Part shown: piece by piece, positions 41,559-50,645 of the stretch | How the letters are laid out: every line of letters starts with the position of its first letter | How positions within the stretch are numbered: the first letter of the stretch is position 1 | Source: Rhizobium laguerreae | GTDB taxonomy: Bacteria > Pseudomonadota > Alphaproteobacteria > Rhizobiales > Rhizobiaceae | NCBI RefSeq assembly: GCF_002008165.1 | Contig: NZ_MRDM01000029.1 | Span: 62,001-126,000 of the forward strand | Length of the DNA: 64,000 bases | Direction of reading: 5' to 3' | Translations under genes and position numbers: made by a program | Notes under the pieces: model-generated | What the model was told of the DNA's origin: nothing | Databases searched by the model: none | The model's input: the letters and a program-made list of their open reading frames with translations, nothing else

Positions 41559-43457
41559 ATGGCCGAGGAACTGGAAACCGAGCGTCCCGACGTTCGCGAG
41601 GATGGACGCCGCCCGCCGCGGGCGGTGGTCGGCTCGCATCGCGTCGAGGAGGAGATGTTCGGCAAGGCTTTTGACGGCAATATTGTCAAGCGCATCTGGG
41701 TTTTCGTTCACCCTTATCGCCGCCAGGTTCTGTGGTCGGTCGTCGCCGTTCTGACCTTCACGATGATGCAGCTCACCATCCCGCTGATCATTCGCTATGC
41801 CATCGACCACGGCATGTCGCCGGGCGGCAACCATTCGGCCCTGATTTGGTCGATCGTCGCATTCACCATCGCCATATCGATCAATTATGCGGCAAGCTAT
41901 GCGCAGGAGATGCTGGTCGGCGGCGTCGCGGAAGACGTGCTCTTTGATATCCGCAAGGCGATGTTTTCGCATCTCCAGCGCGTCTCGCTCTCCTTCATGG
42001 ACAAGACCGAAGTCGGCCGGTTGATGTCGCGCCTGCAGGGCGACGTCAACTCGATGCAGGAATTCCTCGAAACCTCGGTGCTGTCGGTCGGCGACATCGT
42101 GCTGCTCTTCGGCATCGTCTTCGTCATGCTCTATCTCGATTTCAAATTGGGGCTGCTGACGCTCTCGGTGCTGCCGGTGCTGTTCATCGTCCGGCTGTTC
42201 TGGCTGCCGCTGGCGCGCAAATCCTTCATGGCCGCGCACGAGACCAATTCGATTGCGGCCGGCGCCCTCGCCGAAGCGATCCACGGCGTGCGTGCCGTCC
42301 AGAGCATGGACAGGCAGGGCGTCAACTTCACGCTTTACGACGACAAGGCGCATGCCAACTTACAGACGCATCTGACGGCGGCGCGCTATGCGCAGGTGAT
42401 GGTGCCGATCGTCGACAGCCTGACCGGCGTGGCGATGGCGCTCGTCATCGTCGTCGGCGGTGCCCGCGTTCTTAATCAGGCGCTCGATGTCGGCGTGCTC
42501 GTCGCCTTCCTGTTCTACATCCAGCGCTTCTTCGACCCGATCCGTTCGCTGACGCTGCAATATTCGGTGATGCAGCGGGCCATGGCGTCGGGCCAGCGGC
42601 TGACCGAAGTGCTCGACGTGCCTGTCGAAATCAAGGACGCGCCTGGTGCCAAGGCCTTGTCGCGCGACATGGACGGATCGGTGGAATTCAAGGATGTCGT
42701 CTTCGGCTACAATCCGAAACATCCGGTGCTGAAGCACGTCAGCTTCAAGGTCAATCCCGGCGAGACTGTAGCGCTGGTCGGGCCGACGGGATCCGGCAAA
42801 TCGAGCTGCATGTCGCTGATCCATCGCTTCTACGACGTGCAGCAGGGCCAGGTGCTGGTGGGCGGCGACGATGTGCGCGACCTGACGCAGGATTCGCTCG
42901 GAGCGCAGATCGCCATGGTGCTGCAGGAACCCTTCCTCTTTACCGGCACCGTCTTCGAAAACATCCGCTACCACAAGCTGGAGGCGACGCGCGAACAGGT
43001 GATCGAGGCGGCAAAGGCCGTCGGCGCGCATGACTTCGTGATGCGCCTGCCCGATGGTTACGACAGCGTTCTCGGCGAGCGCGGCGGCAACCTTTCGCTT
43101 GGCCAGAGGCAGCTTTTGAGCTTTGCCCGCGCATTGGTGGCGGATGCGAAGATCCTCGTGCTCGACGAGGCGACGGCCAATATCGACAGCTATACCGAGA
43201 TGCTGATCCAGAAGGCGCTGGTGAAGCTACTCGAAAACCGCACCGGCCTTGTCATCGCCCATCGCCTCGCGACGATCCGTGAGGCGGACCGCATCATCGT
43301 GCTGCAGAACGGCGAAATCATCGAAAACGGCGACCACCGCCAGCTGATGAAGAACGGCAAGCTCTATTCCAAGCTCTACAATCTGAACTACTCCTCCTTC
43401 GACGACATTCCCGAAGATGTGCTGGAAGACACGACGGCAGCGGAGTCGGCGACGTGA
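41559..43457 (+). CDS. heterodimeric ABC exporter, catalytic subunit
   Basis: The protein of about 632 residues has an exporter domain (55-350) and an ATPase domain with Walker A GPTGSGKSS, intact Walker B ILVLDEAT (D536, E537) and H-loop VIAHRLAT. Its signature is LSLGQ (512-516) instead of LSGGQ. Combined with the altered Walker B of the upstream subunit this yields one dead and one active composite ATP site. The ATG at 41559 has AGGA six bases upstream; an in-frame ATG at 41520 is rejected for lacking one. It is 93 bases after its partner gene. Confidence 0.88.
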   Translation: MAEELETERPDVREDGRRPPRAVVGSHRVEEEMFGKAFDGNIVKRIWVFVHPYRRQVLWSVVAVLTFTMMQLTIPLIIRYAIDHGMSPGGNHSALIWSIVAFTIAISINYAASYAQEMLVGGVAEDVLFDIRKAMFSHLQRVSLSFMDKTEVGRLMSRLQGDVNSMQEFLETSVLSVGDIVLLFGIVFVMLYLDFKLGLLTLSVLPVLFIVRLFWLPLARKSFMAAHETNSIAAGALAEAIHGVRAVQSMDRQGVNFTLYDDKAHANLQTHLTAARYAQVMVPIVDSLTGVAMALVIVVGGARVLNQALDVGVLVAFLFYIQRFFDPIRSLTLQYSVMQRAMASGQRLTEVLDVPVEIKDAPGAKALSRDMDGSVEFKDVVFGYNPKHPVLKHVSFKVNPGETVALVGPTGSGKSSCMSLIHRFYDVQQGQVLVGGDDVRDLTQDSLGAQIAMVLQEPFLFTGTVFENIRYHKLEATREQVIEAAKAVGAHDFVMRLPDGYDSVLGERGGNLSLGQRQLLSFARALVADAKILVLDEATANIDSYTEMLIQKALVKLLENRTGLVIAHRLATIREADRIIVLQNGEIIENGDHRQLMKNGKLYSKLYNLNYSSFDDIPEDVLEDTTAAESAT

Positions 43458-43561
43458 TCTCAAGCGACATGCATTAATACCTGTCGCAAAGTTTGAACGA
43501 ACAAACGCCTTGCTGCCGCATTTATTTCCTATCGGGGACGAGTGCCACTGAGGAGAAAGTT

Positions 43562-43858
43562 ATGAAGAGAGTTATTAGCAGCCTGGTGATCGCAACGGCC
43601 CTTGTTGGATCGGCCGTTCAGCCCGCTGCCGCGCGTGACCGCCATCACCACGACGATACTGGCCGGGCTATCGCTGGCGGCGTTGCCGCCGGCGTCGTCG
43701 GCGGTCTGATCGGTGGCGCGATCGCCAATAGCGGCCCTCGCTACGTCGATGGGCCGCGTTATGTCGAACCCGCGCCGAGATGCTGGTATGAGGACCGCGA
43801 TGTCCGTAACCGCTATGACGGCGGCTATCATATCGAAACCGTGCGGGTTTGCGAGTAG
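43562..43858 (+). CDS. small exported glycine-zipper protein
   Basis: The 98-residue protein has a signal peptide (MKRVISSLVIATALVGSAVQ, cleavage near AAA-RD), a His/Asp patch (RDRHHHDD), a glycine-zipper helix (AIAGGVAAGVVGGLIGGAIA, residues 36-55) and a C-terminal part with two cysteines (CWYED and VCE). Such proteins sit in or near the outer membrane. GAGGAGAAAG precedes the ATG. A terminator follows. No function is assigned. Confidence 0.8.
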   Translation: MKRVISSLVIATALVGSAVQPAAARDRHHHDDTGRAIAGGVAAGVVGGLIGGAIANSGPRYVDGPRYVEPAPRCWYEDRDVRNRYDGGYHIETVRVCE

Positions 43859-43928
43859 CGGGCAGACCTGGCCTTCTTATGGCGGCGTGGATCTGATCAT
43901 TCGTCGTCGCCGCTGATTTCGCCATCAC

Positions 43929-43962
43929 CGAGGCTGCATTCGCAAGCCTCGGTTTTTCTTTG
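43929..43962 (+). terminator. intrinsic terminator after the glycine-zipper gene
   Basis: CCGAGGCT (43929-43936) and AGCCTCGG (43946-43953) form a perfect stem followed by TTTTTCTTT. It lies about 70 bases after the stop. Confidence 0.85.
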
Positions 43963-44065
43963 CTCGGCCAATGCAGTAGCCTGCGGTCACTCCCACAGCA
44001 GAAATTTCTGGCTGCCTCGGCCGCGTGTCATGCGGCTGTTAGAGATGACCAATAGCTGAAAGCCG

Positions 44066-45106
44066 ATGAATGATGGTCCAGTGAACGGCGACAAGACGCC
44101 AAAGAAAGAACGCATGCGCTTCGTCAGCGCCGAGCAGGTGGCGCAATTGGCGGGCGTTTCGCGCTCAGCCGTATCGCGTACCTTCACGCCGGGCACCAGC
44201 GTGGCGCCTGCAACGCGCGAAAAGGTGCTGCGGGTGGCTCAAGAACTGGGCTACCATGTCAACGACCTGGCGCGCGGCGTGCTTGCCAATCAGAGCCGCC
44301 TGGTCGGCATCGTCGCGACTCGGCCGGAAGTAGGTTTTCGCGCGCATCTGGCCGCAGCGCTTGCCAAATGCCTGATCAAACGCGGCAGCATCCCTATCCT
44401 CATCAACACCGGCCAGACGGAAGACGAGCTGCTCGCCGCCCAGAAGATGCTGATCGGGCACCGTGCCGAGGCGATCATCATCCTGTCCGGCTCGCCGCCG
44501 GCGAGTTTCTTCGAACTCGCGCAGCGAAATGGCCAGCCGCTCGTGGTGATCGGCCGTTCGGAACCCGATGCCGACCATGTGCGCGCCGGCAACTCCGAGG
44601 CCTCCCGCAAGGCGGCGACGGCCTTTTACGAAAGCGGCAGACGGCGGCTGGCGGTCATCGGCTCCAACACCGGAACGCCTTCCATCATCGAGCGCGAAAG
44701 CGCCTTCCTGTCGACAGCCGAGTCGCTCGGTGTATCCGTCGTCGTCGGACGCGGCGGCGATTCCGACTATGACGGCGGCGTCACTGCCGCACGCGCGCTC
44801 TTTTCGCAGACAATAAAGCCGGACGCCATTTTCTGCGCCAACGACCAGATCGCCTTCGGACTGATGGATGTCGTGCGCCTGGAAGCGCGGCTGCGCATCC
44901 CGGAGGATGTCGCCGTCATCGGCTTCGACGACGTGCCGGAATCCTCCTGGCTGAGCTATCGGCTGACCACCTTCCGCCAGGATCCGTTGACCATGGCGCA
45001 GCGCGCCGTCGAACTGATGGAGCGGCGGCTTGAAAATCCGGGCTTACCTCCAGGTTACGAACGCGTCATTCCGGAGCTTGTCATCCGCCAGAGCTTCAGA
45101 CCCTGA
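44066..45106 (+). CDS. LacI family transcriptional regulator, first of two
   Basis: The 346-residue protein has the LacI helix-turn-helix (AEQVAQLAGVSRSAVSRTFT, residues 22-41), the hinge helix LARGVLANQS and a periplasmic-binding-protein-like sensor domain ending VIGFDDVPES. The 16 residues before MRFVSAEQ are unusual, so a start at 44114 is possible. It regulates unknown target genes, probably for sugar or sugar-acid use. It lies ahead of a second LacI gene and a convergent MFS carrier. Confidence 0.85.
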   Translation: MNDGPVNGDKTPKKERMRFVSAEQVAQLAGVSRSAVSRTFTPGTSVAPATREKVLRVAQELGYHVNDLARGVLANQSRLVGIVATRPEVGFRAHLAAALAKCLIKRGSIPILINTGQTEDELLAAQKMLIGHRAEAIIILSGSPPASFFELAQRNGQPLVVIGRSEPDADHVRAGNSEASRKAATAFYESGRRRLAVIGSNTGTPSIIERESAFLSTAESLGVSVVVGRGGDSDYDGGVTAARALFSQTIKPDAIFCANDQIAFGLMDVVRLEARLRIPEDVAVIGFDDVPESSWLSYRLTTFRQDPLTMAQRAVELMERRLENPGLPPGYERVIPELVIRQSFRP

Positions 45107-45184
45107 CCCTCCCCACCGCTTTTCGCAGGCTCCATCCTGTGGCAAGAAGAGTTGACGCGCGAACTGGGAGGAAGATCGACGCAG

Positions 45185-46222
45185 ATGAAGGGAATCCGCC
45201 AGCTCGCCGAACATCTCGACATTTCGATCGGAACGGTGTCCCGTGCTTTGAACGGCAAGCCCGACGTCAACGACGAAACGCGCCGGCGAGTGCTCGCCGC
45301 CGCCGAAGAGCTCGGTTACGTCGCCAATCAATCGGGCCGCAGCCTTCGCCAGGGCATGACCAACGTCATCGGGCTGATGCTCGAAGTGAGCCGCGAGACG
45401 GTCGAAAACAGCGACGACTTCTTTCTTGGCGTCACCGACGGGCTGCAGAGCGTCTTTTCCCGCCACAAGCTCGATCTCGTCATGCTGCCCTGCCCCGATG
45501 ACGAGGACCCGCATGAATATCTGAAGCGCATGGTGGCGCGCCGGCTTGTCGACGCGCTGATCATCTCGGCGACACGACGCACCGATAGGCGCATCGAGCT
45601 TCTGGAAAAAGCCCGCATCCCCTTCGTGGCGCTCGGCCGCAGCGCGTCGGGCGGCAGCTACACCTGGATGGATCTTGATTTCGAAGGCGTGGCGGCGCGT
45701 GGCGTCGACCGACTGGTTGCCAAAGGCCACCGACGGATCGCGGTGGCCGCCCCCTCCTCCGACATCAATCTCGGCTACATCTTCCTCGACGCCTACCGCC
45801 AGGCGCTGCAACGGCACGGTATTGCCTTCGACCCGGCCCTCGTCATCCGGGTCAAGTCGAGTGAACAGGGCGGTTATCAGGCCGGCCACGAATTGCTGAT
45901 GATCGAAGAGCGGCCGACCGCAATCATTCTGATCCACGAACTGATGGCGATCGGGCTTTACCGCCGGCTTGCCGAGGCCGGCATCGTGCCGGGCCGCGAC
46001 CTCGCCGTTGTCGGTTTTCGCGAGGAGCCGCGCACGCATTTCCTGCAGCCGACGCTGACCTCCTTCCGCATGTCGCTGCGCGATCTCGGCGCGCAGCTCG
46101 GCGAAACCCTGCTTGCCACCATGCCGGCCTATGCCGATCATTATCCGCAGGGCGCCCGCAACAGGATCTGGCCGCTGGAACTCGTTCCCGGCGAAAGCGA
46201 CGCCTTCACGCTGACGGCCTGA
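45185..46222 (+). CDS. LacI family transcriptional regulator, second of two
   Basis: The protein of about 345 residues starts MKGIRQLAEHLDISIGTVSR; the DNA-binding motif with TVSRALNGKP is at residues 4-26, then the hinge and sensor domain (VVGFREEPRTHF near 285). GGGAGGAAG lies upstream of the ATG at 45185; a TTG at 45152 is possible. The gene is convergent with an MFS carrier that it may control. It differs from the first LacI protein in most positions, so this is not a recent duplicate. Confidence 0.87.
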   Translation: MKGIRQLAEHLDISIGTVSRALNGKPDVNDETRRRVLAAAEELGYVANQSGRSLRQGMTNVIGLMLEVSRETVENSDDFFLGVTDGLQSVFSRHKLDLVMLPCPDDEDPHEYLKRMVARRLVDALIISATRRTDRRIELLEKARIPFVALGRSASGGSYTWMDLDFEGVAARGVDRLVAKGHRRIAVAAPSSDINLGYIFLDAYRQALQRHGIAFDPALVIRVKSSEQGGYQAGHELLMIEERPTAIILIHELMAIGLYRRLAEAGIVPGRDLAVVGFREEPRTHFLQPTLTSFRMSLRDLGAQLGETLLATMPAYADHYPQGARNRIWPLELVPGESDAFTLTA

Positions 46223-46255
46223 AGCCCGCCGCGTAGATAGTTTCAGGGGTCTGCA

Positions 46256-47548
46256 TCAGACCCGGCTCGGAGCCGCCGAATGCTCCCTGTGCGACAGCTG
46301 ACGCGTGACGACGAAGACCAACATTGCTCCGGCCGCCAAGCAGGCGGCCAGGAAGAACATCGGCGCGATCGTGCTGCCGCTCGCTTCCTTGATCCAGGGC
46401 ACGACGTTCTGGGCGACGAAGCCGCCGAGATTTCCGACCGAATTGATGGCGGCAAGGCCCGCCGCAGCCCCCGCGCCCTTGAGGAAACGGGAGGGCAGGC
46501 TCCAGAACACCGGCTGGGGCGCGAAGATCCCAGCAGCGGCGACGCAGAGGAAGGCGAATTGCAAAGTGTGGTTCGGGATCAGCGCCGAGAGCAGCAGGCA
46601 GGCGGCGCCGATGAAAGCCGGAATGACGATATAGGGCGTCTTCGATTGCGCCTTGTCGGCCATGGCGGGAACGACATAGAGCGCGATCGCGACCAGCACC
46701 CAGGGAATGATGTTGAGGAAACCGTTCACGGTGTTGCTGACGCCGAAGGCCTTTACGATGGTCGGCAGCCAATAGCTGAGGCCATAGGCCGAAAGCGGAA
46801 AGGCGATATAGCAAAGCGCCATCAGCAGGACACGCGGGTCGATGAGCGCCTTGAAGCCGTTTCCGGCATGCTCGCCCATGCCGGCATTTTCGGTAGTGAG
46901 CCTCCGTTCCAGCCACTGCTTCTCCTCGCCGCTCAGGAAGCTTGCATTTTCAGGCCGGCCGGGGAGATAGAAGAAGGTGACGATGCCGGCGATCACAGCC
47001 GGAACGCCCGTCGCCAGGAAGACCCACTCCCAGCCGGCAAAGCCGTAGAGACCGTCGAGATCGAGCAGCACACCGCCGAGCGGCGCACCGACGGCATTAG
47101 CGATGGCGCTGAAGATCATGAACAGCCCGACCATCCTGCCGCGATAGGTCGACGGAAACCACAGCGTCAGCAGATAGAGCACGCCGGGAAAGAAGCCGGC
47201 TTCGCAGACACCGAGCAGAAAGCGCAGGATATAGAACATCGTCGCGTTCTGCGTGAAGGCGAGCGCGATGGTGACGATGCCCCAGGAGACCAGGATGCGG
47301 GCGAACCAGACACGGGCGCCGAGCCTGTCGAGGAAGAGATTGCTCGGCACCTCGAAGAGAAAATAGCCGATGAAGAAGAGCGATGCGCCGAGACCATAGG
47401 CATATTCGCTCATTCCAAGGGCATCGACCATCTGCAGCTTGGCGAAACTGACGTTCTGCCGATCGATATAGGCGATGAGATAAAGAATGCCGAGAAACGG
47501 CATCAGCTTCCAGGTGATTTTCGAGATCAGCCGCTTCTCGTCGACCAT
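46256..47548 (-). CDS. MFS transporter, anion:cation symporter type
   Basis: The protein of about 430 residues begins MVDEKRLISKITWKLMPFLG with 12 membrane segments. DRQNVSFAKLQM near residue 28 and LFFIGYFLFEVPSNLFLDRL (60-79) with the following GARVW match the ACS family (tartrate, phthalate, glucarate, hexuronate carriers). It probably imports an organic or sugar acid. GGAGAATACTT before the ATG at 47548 sets the start; the frame is open 138 bases further. The two LacI genes converge on it. Confidence 0.88.
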   Translation of the reverse strand: MVDEKRLISKITWKLMPFLGILYLIAYIDRQNVSFAKLQMVDALGMSEYAYGLGASLFFIGYFLFEVPSNLFLDRLGARVWFARILVSWGIVTIALAFTQNATMFYILRFLLGVCEAGFFPGVLYLLTLWFPSTYRGRMVGLFMIFSAIANAVGAPLGGVLLDLDGLYGFAGWEWVFLATGVPAVIAGIVTFFYLPGRPENASFLSGEEKQWLERRLTTENAGMGEHAGNGFKALIDPRVLLMALCYIAFPLSAYGLSYWLPTIVKAFGVSNTVNGFLNIIPWVLVAIALYVVPAMADKAQSKTPYIVIPAFIGAACLLLSALIPNHTLQFAFLCVAAAGIFAPQPVFWSLPSRFLKGAGAAAGLAAINSVGNLGGFVAQNVVPWIKEASGSTIAPMFFLAACLAAGAMLVFVVTRQLSHREHSAAPSRV

Positions 47549-47651
47549 AAGTATTCTCCGGTATGACCATGCTTGGGATCGGGTAGATAGCGCGGCCAGC
47601 CGATATTCAATCGGGCGCGGCATTTTCTCGCAGCCGCAACCCTGATGATGT

Positions 47652-47677
47652 GACCGTACCCGAAGCCGGGTACGGTC
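47652..47677 (-). terminator. hairpin between the Bcr-type and ACS-type carrier genes
   Basis: GACCGTACCCG (47652-47662) and CGGGTACGGTC (47667-47677) form a perfect 11-bp stem with an AAGC loop, just past the Bcr-type stop on the minus strand. No U-run follows on that strand, but TTT follows on the plus strand. Confidence 0.6.
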
Positions 47678-47682
47678 TTTAA

Positions 47683-48882
47683 TCATTCAGCGGCGGCGAC
47701 GGCGGCGCGGCGGCCGATCGTTGCCTGGGTCAGCACGAAGGCCAAGAAGGCGCAAAGTGCGATGCCGGCGGCCATCGGAACGGCCGTGCCGTCGAAGAAG
47801 ACGCTCGATATGACCATGGCGACGGCGGCGATCACGAAATGCAGCGTGCCCATCAGCGACGAGGCGGTGCCGGCAATCTCGCCGTGATCCTCGAGCGCGA
47901 GCACCGCGCTCGTCGGGATGACGAGGCCGAGGAAGCCGTAGCCGATGAACAGGAAAGTCGCCAGGACAGGCAGCTGGTTGAAGCCGGCGGCCATCACCAC
48001 CGCCATGACGACCATGGCAAGGGCAAAAGCGCTGACCGCAATCCGCATGACGCGCACGAGGCCGAAACGCGCGCCAAGCCAACCCGTCGCCTGCGATACC
48101 GCGAAGAAGGACACGGCATTGATCGAGAAGGCGAAACTGTATTGCGTCGGCGTCAGCCCGTAATGCTGGATCAGCACGAAGGGCGAGTTGGCGAGATAGA
48201 CGAGGAAGCTGGAAATGCCGAGGCCGCCGATGAACGTCAGCGTCAGGAAGTTGCGGTCGGCAAGCAGCAGGCGATAGGCCGCCATGGCGCTCTTCAGACC
48301 GCTGCCGCTGCGTTCGGTCGCCGAACGGGTTTCGTCAAGCTGGGTGGCGAGCAGGACGAGGCCGATGAAGGCGGCGATGGTCACGGCCCAGAAGACACCG
48401 CGCCAGCCGTAGAATTCGATGACGGCGCTGCCCGTCAGCGGCGCCAGGATCGGCGAGATCGAAAAGACCAGCATCAAGAGCGACATCAGGCGGGCGGCCT
48501 GCACGCCGGTATGCATGTCGCGGACGATGGCGCGCGGAATGACCATGCCGGCGGCACCGCCGATACCCTGAACGAAACGGAAGGCAATCAGCGTTTCGAT
48601 ATCGGTCGCCAGGGCGCAGCCGATCGAGGCGACGGAAAAAAGGCCGATGCCCAGATAGAGCGGCAGCTTGCGGCCCCACATATCCGACAGCGGACCATAG
48701 ACCAACTGGGCGAGCGCAAATGAGATGAAGAAGGCGAGAAGGGTGAGCTGGGTGACGTTGTTATCGGCATGCAGATCCTGACCAATGGACGGCAGCGCAG
48801 GCAGATACATGTCGATGGCAAAGGGCCCGATGGCCGACAGAAGGCCGAGAATGAGGGCAATGCGAAAGAAGGGAGCCGTCAT
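47683..48882 (-). CDS. bcr: Bcr/CflA family multidrug efflux transporter
   Basis: The 399-residue protein has 12 membrane segments. ALILGLLSAIGPFAIDMYLPALPSIG near residues 8-33 and YGPLSDMWGRKLPL (62-75) are diagnostic of Bcr/CflA drug:H+ antiporters. It is divergent from a TetR gene that probably represses it, a common arrangement for this family. Substrates such as bicyclomycin or sulfonamides are known for relatives, but not predictable here. Confidence 0.9.
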   Translation of the reverse strand: MTAPFFRIALILGLLSAIGPFAIDMYLPALPSIGQDLHADNNVTQLTLLAFFISFALAQLVYGPLSDMWGRKLPLYLGIGLFSVASIGCALATDIETLIAFRFVQGIGGAAGMVIPRAIVRDMHTGVQAARLMSLLMLVFSISPILAPLTGSAVIEFYGWRGVFWAVTIAAFIGLVLLATQLDETRSATERSGSGLKSAMAAYRLLLADRNFLTLTFIGGLGISSFLVYLANSPFVLIQHYGLTPTQYSFAFSINAVSFFAVSQATGWLGARFGLVRVMRIAVSAFALAMVVMAVVMAAGFNQLPVLATFLFIGYGFLGLVIPTSAVLALEDHGEIAGTASSLMGTLHFVIAAVAMVISSVFFDGTAVPMAAGIALCAFLAFVLTQATIGRRAAVAAAE

Positions 48883-48950
48883 AATGGTGATCTTTCATAA
48901 AAGCGCGGCGGAAATACCGGATCGTCGCTCCGCGGCATGCTCTTGGAGCC

Positions 48951-49044
48951 GTTGCGTCCTCTCGGACGCACAAAGGACGCTCCAACAGTTTAATTCGACG
49001 CATCGGTGCTTTCCGAAAATCGGTTCCGATTTTCGCGCCGATGC
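48951..49044. repeat. dispersed rhizobial-type hairpin repeat, copy 2, plus second hairpin
   Basis: GCGTCC (48954-48959) and GGACGC (48964-48969) form a hairpin, followed by ACAAAGGACGCTCCAACAGT and TTTAATTCGACGCAT, parallel to copies at 8534 and (inverted) 59466. Next to it, GCATCGG (49000-49006) / CCGATGC (49038-49044) encloses CGAAAATCGG (49014-49023) / CCGATTTTCG (49026-49035), a long nested hairpin. Confidence 0.6.
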
Positions 49045-49144
49045 GCGGGTTCAATGATGATCGTTCGCGCGAAGACGAAGTTGGGAGCTCATATCTCAGC
49101 GGCGGAACCAGGAGTGTCAACAAATTTGGACACAGCTGTAAAAC

Positions 49145-49174
49145 TAGACGCCATTGTCTAAAACGTCAAGACGT
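49145..49174. promoter_or_regulatory. likely TetR operator
   Basis: TAGAC (49145-49149) / GTCTA (49156-49160) and ACGTC (49163-49167) / GACGT (49170-49174) are two dyads within 30 bp, ending 16 bases before the TetR start. This position suits autorepression and control of the divergent efflux gene. Confidence 0.5.
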
Positions 49175-49189
49175 CTTATCTTCGACCTC

Positions 49190-49894
49190 ATGAAAGATCG
49201 CATGTCATCGGGAGCCCGGATAACCGGGCATACGCAGCGCGGACAATGCGCAAAGCGCATGTCGATCCTCGATGCCGCGGCCGACGTATTCTGCCGCCAG
49301 GGCTTTGCCGGCGCCAGCATCGACGAGATCGCCGCCGTGGCCTGCGTATCCCGCCAGACGATCTACAATCACTATCGCGAGAAGGAAACGCTATTCGTCG
49401 CTGTCATCGAAGACGTCATGAATCGCGCCAACGCCATGCTCTTCTCCGTGCTGTCGACCTTCCCCGATCGTGCCGACAATCTGGAGGACGAGCTGACGGC
49501 GTTTGCCGTGCGCCTCAACAAGAATTGCATCTGCAACCACGACGGAAAATTCCTGCGCAAGCTGGTGCAGACCGAAGGCGAGCGATACCCACACCTCTTC
49601 GAAAGCTGGCGCCAGCAGGGGCCGGGCAAGCTGACCACCGCATTGTCCGCACTTTTCGGACGGCTTGCCCATAAGGGCGCGCTCACCATCGACGACTTCG
49701 ACGTCGCCGCCAGGCAGTTCGTGGCACTCGGCAATGCCGATCTGCAGATGATGATCCTTCTCGGAGGCACACCCACCGATGAAGAGCTGGAAAAGTCGGC
49801 GCGCAACGCCGTCCATACCTTTCTCAAGGCCTATGGCAGGCCGGAAGCGGAAGAGGCCGACCATCCGCCGCAGCTCGCAGCCATATCCGGCTGA
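49190..49894 (+). CDS. TetR family transcriptional regulator
   Basis: The protein of about 234 residues has the TetR DNA-binding domain (SILDAAADVFCRQGFAGASI, ASIDEIAAVACVSRQTIYNH, residues 24-63). The C-terminal ligand domain (75-225) resembles the AefR/YbiH group, with helices around ALSALFGRLAHKG. Start at 49190 is chosen because it lies just after the operator dyads; an ATG at 49202 is also possible and the frame is open from 49154. It most likely represses the divergent Bcr-type pump. Confidence 0.85.
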   Translation: MKDRMSSGARITGHTQRGQCAKRMSILDAAADVFCRQGFAGASIDEIAAVACVSRQTIYNHYREKETLFVAVIEDVMNRANAMLFSVLSTFPDRADNLEDELTAFAVRLNKNCICNHDGKFLRKLVQTEGERYPHLFESWRQQGPGKLTTALSALFGRLAHKGALTIDDFDVAARQFVALGNADLQMMILLGGTPTDEELEKSARNAVHTFLKAYGRPEAEEADHPPQLAAISG

Positions 49895-49921
49895 TGAGGC
49901 CTTTACGTCAGGCCCGTCCGA

Positions 49922-50362
49922 TCAGGCGAAGACCGTCATTTGTGATGGTACGACCGCAAACATGCCGACACGGCGCGCGGCAAGATATTTAACCAGCTGT
50001 TCGACAACCGAAGGCATGACCGGCTTCTGGACCACGCCGACCGCGCCCTTGACGCCGTCAGCCACCACTTCGGGATTGCCTGTCATGAAGACGACGGCAA
50101 TGCCATGCTCTTGCGCCAGCTGTCGGCCGATCTCGGGCCCTGTCGGGCCGTCGGCAAGATTGACGTCGACGAAAGCGATATCGGCAAGCGGCGCCAGCCG
50201 CAACGCCTGTTCGCGATCATTCGCAAGGCCCGCGACCTGCATGCCCATGCCTTCCACCGTCGCCTCGAGATCCAGGGCGATCAGGAATTCATCTTCGACG
50301 ATCAATACTCTCTGTTTCATGAGATCATCTCGTTGCCAGCGCCGCACGACATTGGTGGCCAT
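49922..50362 (-). CDS. single-domain response regulator
   Basis: The 146-residue protein is a receiver domain alone (RVLIVEDEFLIALDLEATVE from residue 18). The phosphorylation Asp is in ADIAFVDVNLADG (near 81), Thr in VVFMTGNP and Lys in VVQKPVMP. No output domain follows, so it acts as a phosphate sink or by protein contact. AAGGGGAC five bases before the ATG at 50362 supports this start over M15. The EDEFLIALDLE pattern is common in receivers paired with HWE kinases, which are not in this window. Confidence 0.85.
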   Translation of the reverse strand: MATNVVRRWQRDDLMKQRVLIVEDEFLIALDLEATVEGMGMQVAGLANDREQALRLAPLADIAFVDVNLADGPTGPEIGRQLAQEHGIAVVFMTGNPEVVADGVKGAVGVVQKPVMPSVVEQLVKYLAARRVGMFAVVPSQMTVFA

Positions 50363-50645
50363 GATACGTCCCCTTGGTTACGCCTGTACTTCTCTAGAGG
50401 GATCCGCTCCGCCAGCCTGTCCACAGGCGAAACACATGGCGGTAACGGGCAACTCGAGGATATGTTCCGCAGTGGAACGCGATTTGCTGCATTTAAGATA
50501 TTGTTAACGTTGACAAATTCTTAATAATATGGAGAGCGGAGAAAAAGACGACGCCGGATCGTGCTCAATATCGAGGATAGATCTCACGGCTGAGGGCGCG
50601 ATAAGACGGTATAACCCTTCCGTTACCTGAGGACGAGAAATCATA

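Larger units (their letters stand above)
48883..49189. other. divergent region with dispersed repeat and operator
   Basis: These 307 bp between the efflux and TetR genes contain no gene. They hold copy 2 of the dispersed hairpin repeat (48951-49000), a long AT-core hairpin (49000-49044) and two dyads just before the TetR start. Confidence 0.55.

Noticed and set aside
50463..50520. EcfG-type promoter (GGAAC ... GTT) before the transpeptidase remnant
   Set aside because: The spacing between GGAAC and the GTT element is about 24 bases, too long for this sigma factor group.
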